A stretch of 64,000 bases of DNA from Sphingomonas sp. SORGH_AS_0950 (lineage in GTDB: Bacteria; Pseudomonadota; Alphaproteobacteria; Sphingomonadales; Sphingomonadaceae): positions 3,498,001 to 3,562,000 of the forward strand of contig NZ_JAUTAE010000001.1 in NCBI RefSeq assembly GCF_030818415.1. The letters run 5' to 3'. Both the position numbers and the translations under genes were made by a program. The notes beneath the pieces were generated by a model. That model did not search any database and was not told the origin of the DNA. It was given only the letters and a program-made list of their open reading frames with translations. This document shows, in pieces, positions 18,475 to 25,666 of this stretch. Every line of letters begins with the position of its first letter. The stretch's first letter is position 1.

Positions 18475-19340
18475 GGATGGCCGGCAGGCGTGAAGGCATC
18501 TGCAGGCTCACGGGCGAGCCCGGCCGTTTCGTCGACGCGCATATTCTGCCGAAGGCCCTGACCTATCCAGCCGAGAAGGGGTTGCCTTTCGCTCAGGCAG
18601 GCGATGAGCATCCGCCGATCAAGCGTTGGAGCAGTTGGTATGATCCGGCGATCGTCACCCGTGCCGGTGAGGACATCCTCGCCGAATACGACAACTTCGC
18701 CGTGGCCGAACTTCGCACGCATCGACTGGTGTGGAGCGGCTGGGACGGCGCCGACGCGCTGGTCTCCGATGACTACGTGCCAATGCCGCCGATGCCCGGC
18801 ATTCCGGGGGGCGGGCTGCGAGTGATCCACGGCGTGGACGGGCCTAGGCTGAGGCTGTTCTTCCTCAGCTTGCTTTGGCGCGCCGCCATTAGCCGTCTCC
18901 CTGAATTCGGGCAGATCGACATCCGCTCGTCAGACCTGCGGCGGCTCCGGCGCATATTGCTGGCGCGCGACCCGGCACCGCTGTCGTTCTACCCGATTTC
19001 GCTGCACCAAATCGTAGCGCGCGGCGCGATCCACAATCACACGCCGGTGGCGGAGCGTAGGCCGCTGAACATCGGGCGCCTCGACGGGCCAACGTTGCCA
19101 ATCTTCCGCTTCTACTTGGACGGCTTGGTGGCCCACATCCATCGGCCTGGAGCCGAGCGCCACATCGCGCCGCTGATGGATCGAATGCTCGGCGGTGGCG
19201 AGCCACTCGTCGTCACGACGACGGACTTCGACTCTTCGCGGCAGCGGGAGACGGTCGCGGGCATTCTCGCGGATACTTCGAGACGCTGGCCGGACAGGCT
19301 GTCGCGCATTCCTGGCTTCGCTGATTCGGCTTCGACCTGA
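18471..19340 (+). CDS. Unknown protein with a C-x2-TG / AHILPK zinc or HNH-like N-terminus
   Basis: A 289-residue protein translated from an ATG that overlaps the DUF5677-like stop (ATGA). Residues 10-33 read GICRLTGEPGRF, then VDAHILPKALTY, an arrangement like the first half of treble-clef HNH or zinc modules in which a Cys pair or single Cys precedes an (A/S)HIxP motif. A second IHNHTPVAERRPLN block at about 184-197 may supply further ligands. No full family is recognised. Overlap with the upstream gene suggests joint function; position beside Hachiman suggests defence, which is inference. Confidence 0.55.
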   Translation: MRMAGRREGICRLTGEPGRFVDAHILPKALTYPAEKGLPFAQAGDEHPPIKRWSSWYDPAIVTRAGEDILAEYDNFAVAELRTHRLVWSGWDGADALVSDDYVPMPPMPGIPGGGLRVIHGVDGPRLRLFFLSLLWRAAISRLPEFGQIDIRSSDLRRLRRILLARDPAPLSFYPISLHQIVARGAIHNHTPVAERRPLNIGRLDGPTLPIFRFYLDGLVAHIHRPGAERHIAPLMDRMLGGGEPLVVTTTDFDSSRQRETVAGILADTSRRWPDRLSRIPGFADSAST

Positions 19341-19960
19341 GCCCAAGAATCTAGCCAGCTGAGATAGTTCGCTGAATCGATAGAGCTCTCTAAAGGCTGT
19401 TGGGTAACCCATTTGACTGAGCGCCAAGTCGCGAGCCCTTTCGAAGGGCCTCTGAACGGCCACATCTAGGTTCGCCCGGTTGCACCCGCGTCGCCAAGAA
19501 CGCTGTCCGGGGTGCGTCGTGGGCCTCTATGATGTACATGAGGTCAATGGCAGGCATTGACAGGAAACTCAGACGCGCGAAGGGCAGGACTGCGGCGGAA
19601 CGCCCTGTCATGCACCCGCTTCATGAGCCCGTTAAACAACAGCTCGAGGAATTAGCCAAGCTAAGCACCCTTGCCAATCAGGTTTCGATGGAGCTGACGG
19701 GGCGTCAAACGACGAAGATGGGTCGTCTCGCTTCGATGGTATTTGCCAAGTGCTGCGCCCATGCCAACTCGATCGTCACGATCGCGCAACTGTCTCAAAT
19801 GTTCGACCATCATGCGATGATGGCACTCGCGCGCATGGTCGTCGAGGGCTCGACTATGATCGCCTACCTGCTCGATCCCGTTGATGAGCTGGCCCCCATT
19901 TCGACCGGACGGATTCAAGCCTAAGAAGGAGGCTTGGGGCTATCCCCTAAGCATAGGCTT

Positions 19961-20338
19961 ATGTCCGTGTCCGAAATCATCACCGACGGCGGTCGTCGCC
20001 GTCACTGGAGCACGCCTGAGAAGCTGAGGATCGTCGAGGAGACGCTCGATGGTCGCGAGAGCATATCGGTGGTGGCACGCCGCAACGGCGTGGCGCCGAA
20101 CCTGCTGTACCGCTGGCGGCGGCTGATGCTGGAGGGCGGGAGCGTCGCGGTCGCCGGCGACGACGACGTGACCAGCAATCGCCAGGTCCGCGAGATGGAG
20201 ACCCGCATCCGCGAACTGGAGCGCCAGCTCGGCCGCAAGACGCTGGAGGTCGAGATCCTGAAGGAGGCGCTGGAGCGCTCACGCCCAAAAAAAGCGAGCT
20301 TGCTCATGCACTCGCCGTTGCCGGAGACTATCCGGTGA
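19961..20338 (+). CDS. IS3-family OrfA (copy 1)
   Basis: 125 residues with a helix-turn-helix (STPEKLRIVEETL, then SVVARRNGVAPNLLYRWRR) that binds the IS ends, and a leucine-zipper-like coiled coil (REMETRIRELERQLGRK) near 80-110. I used the ATG at 19961; a TTG at 19934 next to AGGAGG is too close to that site. Near the end, A7 at 20287-20293 permits a -1 shift into orfB, giving the OrfAB transposase, as is standard in the IS3 family. Confidence 0.9.
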   Translation: MSVSEIITDGGRRRHWSTPEKLRIVEETLDGRESISVVARRNGVAPNLLYRWRRLMLEGGSVAVAGDDDVTSNRQVREMETRIRELERQLGRKTLEVEILKEALERSRPKKASLLMHSPLPETIR

Positions 20339-21168
20339 GCCTGGTCGCCAAGACGCTCGGGGTCGGGCGCTCGACGGTGTACGACCGCCTGACCGGCCGC
20401 ACCCGGACGCGCGGGCCGTACGCCAAGGCCGACGACGCGGACCTGCTGCCCCGCATACGCCAGATCGCCGCGCAGCGGCCCACCTACGGCTACCGCCGCA
20501 TCGCGGCAGTCCTCAATCGACAGCAACGCGCCGAAGGACTGGCGCCGGTCAATCACAAGCGCGTCTATCGCATCATGGCCGCGGACCGCCTGCTGCTGGC
20601 GCGGCGCTACACCGAGCGGGCCGACTATGGCCATGACGGCGTCGTGGTGGCGATCCGCTCGAACCTGCGCTGGTGCTCGGACGGCTTCGAGTTCACCTGC
20701 TGGAACGGCGAGGTCGTGCGCGGCGCCTTCATCATCGACGCCCATGACCGCGAGATCATCGCCTGGCGCGCGATCGCCAATGCGGGCATCAGCGGCTCGG
20801 ACGTGCGCGACATCATGCTGGAAGCCGTGGAAACCCGCTTCGGCGGTATGCGCGCGCCCGTGCCGGTCGAGATGCTGTCCGATAACGGCTCGGCCTATAC
20901 TGCCCGCGAAACACGCACCTTTGCCCGGCAGCTGGGCCTCAAACCCTGCTTCACGCCCGTTCGCAGCCCGCAGTCCAACGGCATCTCGGAGGCCTTCGTT
21001 CATACCCTCAAGCGCGATTACGTCCGCGTCTCGCCGCTGCCTGATGCTCCCACCGCGTTGACATCGCTTGCCGGATGGATCGAGGACTACAACGACAACC
21101 ACCCCCATTCAGGGCTCAAAATGCGTTCACCGCGCGAACATCGCGCACTGGTTTCTGCAACCGCCTGA
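20335..21168 (+). CDS. IS3-family OrfB transposase (copy 1)
   Basis: 277 residues from a GTG. An HTH-like segment (TLGVGRSTVYDRL) is followed by RPTYGYRRIAAVLN and the integrase core with the DDE residues in IIDAHDREIIAW (D), MLSDNGSAYTA (D) and SPQSNGISEAFVHTLKRDY (E). All three catalytic residues are intact. Normal expression would be as the frameshifted OrfAB fusion, because the -1 frame from the A7 site reads KKSELAHALAV straight into this protein. Confidence 0.93.
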   Translation: MSLVAKTLGVGRSTVYDRLTGRTRTRGPYAKADDADLLPRIRQIAAQRPTYGYRRIAAVLNRQQRAEGLAPVNHKRVYRIMAADRLLLARRYTERADYGHDGVVVAIRSNLRWCSDGFEFTCWNGEVVRGAFIIDAHDREIIAWRAIANAGISGSDVRDIMLEAVETRFGGMRAPVPVEMLSDNGSAYTARETRTFARQLGLKPCFTPVRSPQSNGISEAFVHTLKRDYVRVSPLPDAPTALTSLAGWIEDYNDNHPHSGLKMRSPREHRALVSATA

Positions 21169-21976
21169 ATCCGTCCGGTGAAACGGGGGCCAGATCAGTT
21201 GATGAGGAGGAGGACAGGTTCCGCTATCTCCTGCTTAAGCTGCATGACACAGTGAACAGGCTGCACCTCGTTAGTGCGTTGGAGGGCGAGGCCGATGATC
21301 TCCGGGAAGGACGCAAGCAGCTCGTCGCACAGTTGCAGGCTCACCCTCGGTTCGGGAACGTGCCGAAGCATCGGCGCGAACGGCTGATGACGGGCGAGGA
21401 AATGTTCGTGGTCGGGATGCGAGCCGTGGCCGTTAAGATGATGGGCTGGGATGAGCGCAAGTTTGGCGGCACATACTCGTACCTGTCCGCTCATGCCCAC
21501 TCCTCTCCAGTGAGCTTTATGCGCATGGAGGAGCACGAAATCGACTATTTCACGCCTAGCAGGAAGCAGATGGAGCTGCCGGCCTTTGCGTTTCTTGTAG
21601 CGACGGAATGCCTCCGGCGATCCATGCTGCGGATGGTAGGGAGGCACCCCGAGGCGATCTCGCAGTTCCCGGCCGATGAGCTGGCCCGCGCGCGGAAGGA
21701 GGATGCCGAGTCGCCGCTGTTCAGTAATTCGGCGCAGTCGTGAGGTGGAGAGTGCTCCGCCACGCGTTACACAGCACCTAGGCCCCTGCACTAGGGAGAA
21801 GCCCATGTTTCGAAGCCATCGGGCGACACCCATCGTCATATCAAGCTCCGGCCGAGCTTCATCGGATAGAGGACACGAAGTGTGCAGGAGATGCGGGTAG
21901 CCGATTTCCCGGCCCCGGTCGCCAGCTGGCAAGCTGATCTTTGCGAAGCCAAGTATGTGCGCCGGCTGCTTCCGGC

Positions 21977-22034
21977 ATGAACGAACGGCTGAAAGTGGGG
22001 AGCAAAGATCCGCTGTCGGACGTCTGTTTCTGGG
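21977..22034 (+). repeat. Dispersed intergenic repeat, copy 3 (degenerate)
   Basis: The left half ATGAACGAACGGCTGAAAG is well kept; the right half ends TGGGGC rather than TGGGTC. It lies in the 300-bp gap between the broken DUF5677-like gene and the broken membrane-protein gene, where nothing else is recognisable. Confidence 0.55.
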
Positions 22035-22315
22035 GCGAAGCACGAATCTACTTCTCGGTCGGGATCCAATCAGCCGCGACGTAAAGCGATTGGCATAACG
22101 CAGCAGCTGATGCTGCGATTGCGGCCCACCGGCTCCATTCGCTCTGCCGCTTCAACGTGAACTCCATGTCCGAGCCGTCGCATAACGTCCAAGCCGCGTA
22201 GCCGGAGCGGCCGTGTTTTGCGAAGTGTTTTTCCCGCATTCGGCTGGCCGCTTCGGGAGAGACCTTGACCACAGCCGATCGCCACCTGATCTGGCCCCCG
22301 TTTCACCGGACGGAT

Positions 22316-23149
22316 TCAGGCGGTTGCAGAAACCAGTGCGCGATGTTCGCGCGGTGAACGCATTTTGAGCCCTGAATGGGGGTGGTTGTCGTTGTAGTCC
22401 TCGATCCATCCGGCAAGCGATGTCAACGCGGTGGGAGCATCAGGCAGCGGCGAGACGCGGACGTAATCGCGCTTGAGGGTATGAACGAAGGCCTCCGAGA
22501 TGCCGTTGGACTGCGGGCTGCGAACGGGCGTGAAGCAGGGTTTGAGGCCCAGCTGCCGGGCAAAGGTGCGTGTTTCGCGGGCAGTATAGGCCGAGCCGTT
22601 ATCGGACAGCATCTCGACCGGCACGGGCGCGCGCATACCGCCGAAGCGGGTTTCCACGGCTTCCAGCATGATGTCGCGCACGTCCGAGCCGCTGATGCCC
22701 GCATTGGCGATCGCGCGCCAGGCGATGATCTCGCGGTCATGGGCGTCGATGATGAAGGCGCCGCGCACGACCTCGCCGTTCCAGCAGGTGAACTCGAAGC
22801 CGTCCGAGCACCAGCGCAGGTTCGAGCGGATCGCCACCACGACGCCGTCATGGCCATAGTCGGCCCGCTCGGTGTAGCGCCGCGCCAGCAGCAGGCGGTC
22901 CGCGGCCATGATGCGATAGACGCGCTTGTGATTGACCGGCGCCAGTCCTTCGGCGCGTTGCTGTCGATTGAGGACTGCCGCGATGCGGCGGTAGCCGTAG
23001 GTGGGCCGCTGCGCGGCGATCTGGCGTATGCGGGGCAGCAGGTCCGCGTCGTCGGCCTTGGCGTACGGCCCGCGCGTCCGGGTGCGGCCGGTCAGGCGGT
23101 CGTACACCGTCGAGCGCCCGACCCCGAGCGTCTTGGCGACCAGGCTCAC
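22316..23149 (-). CDS. IS3-family OrfB transposase (copy 2)
   Basis: Same 277-residue sequence as the copy-1 OrfB, with an intact DDE triad (IIDAHD, MLSDNGSAY, SEAFVHTLKRDY). It should be made as an OrfAB fusion by -1 frameshifting. Confidence 0.93.
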   Translation of the reverse strand: MSLVAKTLGVGRSTVYDRLTGRTRTRGPYAKADDADLLPRIRQIAAQRPTYGYRRIAAVLNRQQRAEGLAPVNHKRVYRIMAADRLLLARRYTERADYGHDGVVVAIRSNLRWCSDGFEFTCWNGEVVRGAFIIDAHDREIIAWRAIANAGISGSDVRDIMLEAVETRFGGMRAPVPVEMLSDNGSAYTARETRTFARQLGLKPCFTPVRSPQSNGISEAFVHTLKRDYVRVSPLPDAPTALTSLAGWIEDYNDNHPHSGLKMRSPREHRALVSATA

Positions 23150-23523
23150 CGGATAGTCTCCGGCAACGGCGAGTGCATGAGCAAGCTCGCTTTTTTTGGG
23201 CGTGAGCGCTCCAGCGCCTCCTTCAGGATCTCGACCTCCAGCGTCTTGCGGCCGAGCTGGCGCTCCAGTTCGCGGATGCGGGTCTCCATCTCGCGGACCT
23301 GGCGATTGCTGGTCACGTCGTCGTCGCCGGCGACCGCGACGCTCCCGCCCTCCAGCATCAGCCGCCGCCAGCGGTACAGCAGGTTCGGCGCCACGCCGTT
23401 GCGGCGTGCCACCACCGATATGCTCTCGCGACCATCGAGCGTCTCCTCGACGATCCTCAGCTTCTCAGGCGTGCTCCAGTGACGGCGACGACCGCCGTCG
23501 GTGATGATTTCGGACACGGACAT
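23146..23523 (-). CDS. IS3-family OrfA (copy 2)
   Basis: Same 125-residue HTH and coiled-coil protein as copy 1, from the ATG at 23523. The A7 slippery run on this strand is at 23197-23191. Both copies therefore seem able to transpose. Confidence 0.9.
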   Translation of the reverse strand: MSVSEIITDGGRRRHWSTPEKLRIVEETLDGRESISVVARRNGVAPNLLYRWRRLMLEGGSVAVAGDDDVTSNRQVREMETRIRELERQLGRKTLEVEILKEALERSRPKKASLLMHSPLPETIR

Positions 23524-23686
23524 AAGCCTATGCTTAGGGGATAGCCCCAAGCCTCCTTCTTAGGCTTGAATCCGTCCGGTCGAAATGGGGGCCAGCTCAC
23601 CACCAAAGTCCGGCAGCCAAAATCGATAGAATGGCCGTCGAAATGGCAAGGATGGTCTTGATCGCTGTGACGGCTCCTGTGGTCAT

Positions 23687-24148
23687 CAACACCTCGTCCT
23701 CACTTCTGACAGCTAGCTCAGCAATACGAGGCCATCCAGGTTTCGTCACCCTGCGTTCGATCAAGATGAACAAAGCGAAGATCTCGGGAGGCGCATGTCC
23801 GTCTGATGCGATTGCTGAATGAAGGTCGGGTTTCGGGCAGGGGCAATGTCGCTTCGAACGGCCGACTTTGGGTCTTGCTGTCTCAGCCTGACGTGCAAAA
23901 CCGACCCGTTGTTCGCCGATCTAGCATTCGGCGCGGCATCCCGAAACCAACCGTTCGAACTACTCGCAACAGTCCCGTTTCTCCATGTCCGGCAGGCGGT
24001 TTCGGGAAAATGCAATTGGGAACAGGTTTTGGGAAAAGGGCTGCATCAGGAGGCATCTGGAATGTGAGCCTCCCAATGCTGTCTCTCTGAAACTTCCTAA
24101 TCGGGAACGGCCAGAGCGATATTTCGCCTCTCCAGCACTCACTCGCAC
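23687..24148. other. Intergenic region right of IS3 copy 2
   Basis: About 460 bp with no gene. It holds the upstream region of the broken membrane-protein gene, one dispersed repeat (23819-23876) and an AT-richer stretch with two similar words, TTTCGGGAAAA and TTTTGGGAAAA, at 23999-24010 and 24028-24040, whose meaning I cannot tell. Confidence 0.35.
23819..23876 (+). repeat. Dispersed intergenic repeat, copy 4
   Basis: ATGAAGGTCGGGTTTCGGG ... TTCGAACGGCCGACTTTGGGTC; both halves match the family consensus with a few changes. Confidence 0.65.
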
Positions 24149-24436
24149 TTATCCACCACTTATCATAAAAGCCCTGAGGCGTTCATCACGGACCTCGAAC
24201 ACGGCGAATACACCGAGGGCGCGAAGCGCGGGTATAGAGTCTGTGATTTCGCGGCCCAGCTTCTGACGGTCGGCGTCAGCCGTTGCAGCATCGCTCCACC
24301 GCATCGCGTTTTGCAGGAACGCGGCGACCGTGCCCTTGCGGACAGAGATGCCGTTGATTTCGGCTCGATCGGTCTCATCGGGAAGAACATCCTCTGGGCG
24401 CATGGTGACGCTGTTCGGGTTTGGCTCAAAGTCCAT
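24149..24436 (-). CDS. Small conserved hypothetical protein (DUF7709-like)
   Basis: 95 residues from the ATG at 24436, with GGAG seven bases upstream; a TTG at 24442 is the longer alternative. The stretch SVRKGTVAAFLQNAMRW followed by EITDSIPALRALGVFAVFEV resembles small DUF7709-type proteins, which have no known function. No signal peptide or membrane segment. It is divergent from an AraC-type regulator, with about 90 bp between the two starts that must hold both promoters, so it may be a target of that regulator. Confidence 0.55.
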   Translation of the reverse strand: MDFEPNPNSVTMRPEDVLPDETDRAEINGISVRKGTVAAFLQNAMRWSDAATADADRQKLGREITDSIPALRALGVFAVFEVRDERLRAFMISGG

Positions 24437-24527
24437 GTTCAATCTCCATCAGGTTGGAGCCCATGAACTAGCGCGGCGGTTGTGGCGATGCTGCCTGATC
24501 CATGCCAAAGAATACGGTGCTTCTGCC

Positions 24528-25316
24528 ATGATAGCTCCTCTCATCCCCCTTAGCCTCATTGAGGAAGGCACAATCGGCCCCATCTTCGTTGTCGAACAGA
24601 GCGATGACGACGTACGGGACACGGCCTCGCACTCGCACGACGCGGGCCAACTGATTGGGAGCTTGGCCGGCCTGTTGTCGGTAACTACCGAAAGCGGGTC
24701 CTGGGTGGTGCCGGCCACCCACGCCATTTGGATACCGAGCCGGAAGTCGCATTCGATGCGGTCGCATGGCCCATTCTCGGGGTGGAGCGTCTATGTCACC
24801 GCCGGCGCATGCGCGGAGCTGCCAATGGAGCCTCGTACGATCCGGGTAAGCGGCCTCCTGCGAGAGGCGGTGCATCGTGCCGCAGATTGGTCGGGTCCAC
24901 CGGAAAGCGGACGCGAGCGCAGGCTTGCGGGCGTCGTGCTGGATGAGATCGCGACATTGCCGACCGAGCCGCTTGGACTGCCCCACCCATCCGATCCGCG
25001 CGTGCGGCGCGTCACCGATGCCATCCTCGCCGACTTGGCCGATAACCGGCCGCTCGACGCGTGGGCGGCATGGGCGGCTATCGCTCCGCGCACATTGGCG
25101 CGCCGCTTCGCCAACGAAACAGGGTTCAGCTTTACCGAGTGGCGCCAACGAGCGCGCGCCCTGCGATCCATCGAACTCCTGGCGGAAGGGGCGGCGGTAA
25201 CGACAATCGCGATCGATCTTGGCTACGGAAACGTGAGCGCTTTCATCGCCATGTTCCGCCGGGCGATCGGCGTCACTCCAGGCCGATATGTCCGCTCAAA
25301 GGTTCCAGCGCTTTGA
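24528..25316 (+). CDS. AraC family transcriptional regulator
   Basis: 262 residues. The N-terminal half is a cupin-like sensor (HSHDAGQLIGSLAGLLSV, then WVVPATHAIWIPSRKSHSM), typical of the AraC group that controls its divergent neighbour. The C-terminal 100 residues carry two HTHs, AAIAPRTLARRFANETGFSFTEWRQ and AVTTIAIDLGYGNVSAFIAMFRRAIGVTPGRY, the AraC signature. I chose the ATG at 24528 because upstream in-frame starts overlap the divergent gene. The ligand is unknown. Confidence 0.88.
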   Translation: MIAPLIPLSLIEEGTIGPIFVVEQSDDDVRDTASHSHDAGQLIGSLAGLLSVTTESGSWVVPATHAIWIPSRKSHSMRSHGPFSGWSVYVTAGACAELPMEPRTIRVSGLLREAVHRAADWSGPPESGRERRLAGVVLDEIATLPTEPLGLPHPSDPRVRRVTDAILADLADNRPLDAWAAWAAIAPRTLARRFANETGFSFTEWRQRARALRSIELLAEGAAVTTIAIDLGYGNVSAFIAMFRRAIGVTPGRYVRSKVPAL

Positions 25317-25428
25317 GCATTCAGGAAGCCGCCGCACACCGACAGACTCGCAGGCCGTTTCCAAAATATCTGGGAAAGCCGAACGGAAGCGGGGAAGGTC
25401 GAGGGTCAACGGCTGCTCTGCCGCCAAC

Positions 25429-25491
25429 ATGAATGAATGGCAGAAGCTGGGGAGCCGAGACAAACCCGCGAATGACCGCAACTGGGTCTTC
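25429..25491 (+). repeat. Dispersed intergenic repeat, copy 5
   Basis: ATGAATGAATGGCAGAAGC ... CGAATGACCGCAACTGGGTC, one of the best preserved copies, in the 350-bp gap between the AraC gene and the TonB receptor. The rest of that gap holds no recognisable gene. Confidence 0.75.
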
Positions 25492-25666
25492 GTGACGATG
25501 GGCAGGGGGCTGCTTCCATCGAATTGCCAATATTGGGCGAGCTGACACAAAAGCTTCATTAATACGACATGCCTTTGCCGCTAGACCTCAATGGCGGTGA
25601 AACAAAGGGCCTCTAGCGCCCATTCCCCAGGCGCCAAAAGAGCCGCTCTGCAGGGATTGCTTCACC

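Larger units (their letters stand above)
19885..21197 (+). mobile_element. IS3-family insertion sequence, copy 1
   Basis: 1313 bp with ends TGAGCTGGCCCCC (left) and GGGGGCCAGATCA (right), inside imperfect terminal inverted repeats of about 33 bp that continue to the GGACGGATTCA block. The 5-bp target duplication GTTGA occupies 19880-19884 and 21198-21202. It carries orfA and orfB in -1 relation with an A7 slippery site at 20287-20293. It has the same length and translated products as the copy at 22287-23599, in opposite orientation, so transposition was recent. Confidence 0.93.
19529..21743 (+). pseudogene. DUF5677-like gene interrupted by an IS3-family element
   Basis: The left part (19529-19884) ends in ALARMVVEGSTMIAYLL then DPV; the right part (21203-21743) resumes DEEEDRFRYLLLKLHD and later YSYLSAHAHSSPVSFMRM. 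Removing the element and one copy of the target duplication GTTGA gives 897 bp, an uninterrupted frame of 298 residues, close to the 303-residue intact paralogue at 17563. The two shared blocks align (R-x3-E and the S-x-H-x-H-x2-P-x-S-F-x-R-M box). The gene is therefore a recent knock-out with no other visible damage. Start choice among clustered ATGs at 19529-19547 is uncertain. Confidence 0.8.
22287..23599 (-). mobile_element. IS3-family insertion sequence, copy 2 (inverted)
   Basis: 1313 bp, the same length as copy 1 and with the same encoded proteins, oriented opposite. Ends are TGATCTGGCCCCC (left) and GGGGGCCAGCTCA (right). The target duplication is CCACC, at 22282-22286 and 23600-23604, different from copy 1. 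Separate duplications show two independent insertions, not one composite transposon. Confidence 0.93.
22048..23686 (-). pseudogene. Small two-helix membrane protein gene interrupted by IS3 copy 2
   Basis: The 5' part (23686-23605) and 3' part (22286-22048) are split by the inverted IS3 copy. With one copy of the duplication (GGTGG on this strand) the frame closes to 321 bp, 106 residues: a start MTTGAVTAIKTILAISTAIL with one hydrophobic helix, a soluble middle containing HGRSGYAAWTLCDGSD, and a second hydrophobic helix WAAIAASAAALCQSLYVA near the end. CGAGG lies about six bases before the ATG. I do not recognise the family. It faces the broken DUF5677-like gene across 300 bp. The remaining 3' fragment alone has no good start. 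Confidence 0.75.

Noticed and set aside
22376..23482. 368-codon frame within IS3 copy 2 (also in copy 1 at 20002-21108)
   Set aside because: It lies opposite orfA/orfB in both copies and has no transposase motif.
19885..23599. Composite transposon bounded by the two IS3 copies
   Set aside because: Each copy has its own different 5-bp target duplication and each interrupts a separate, restorable gene, so they inserted independently.
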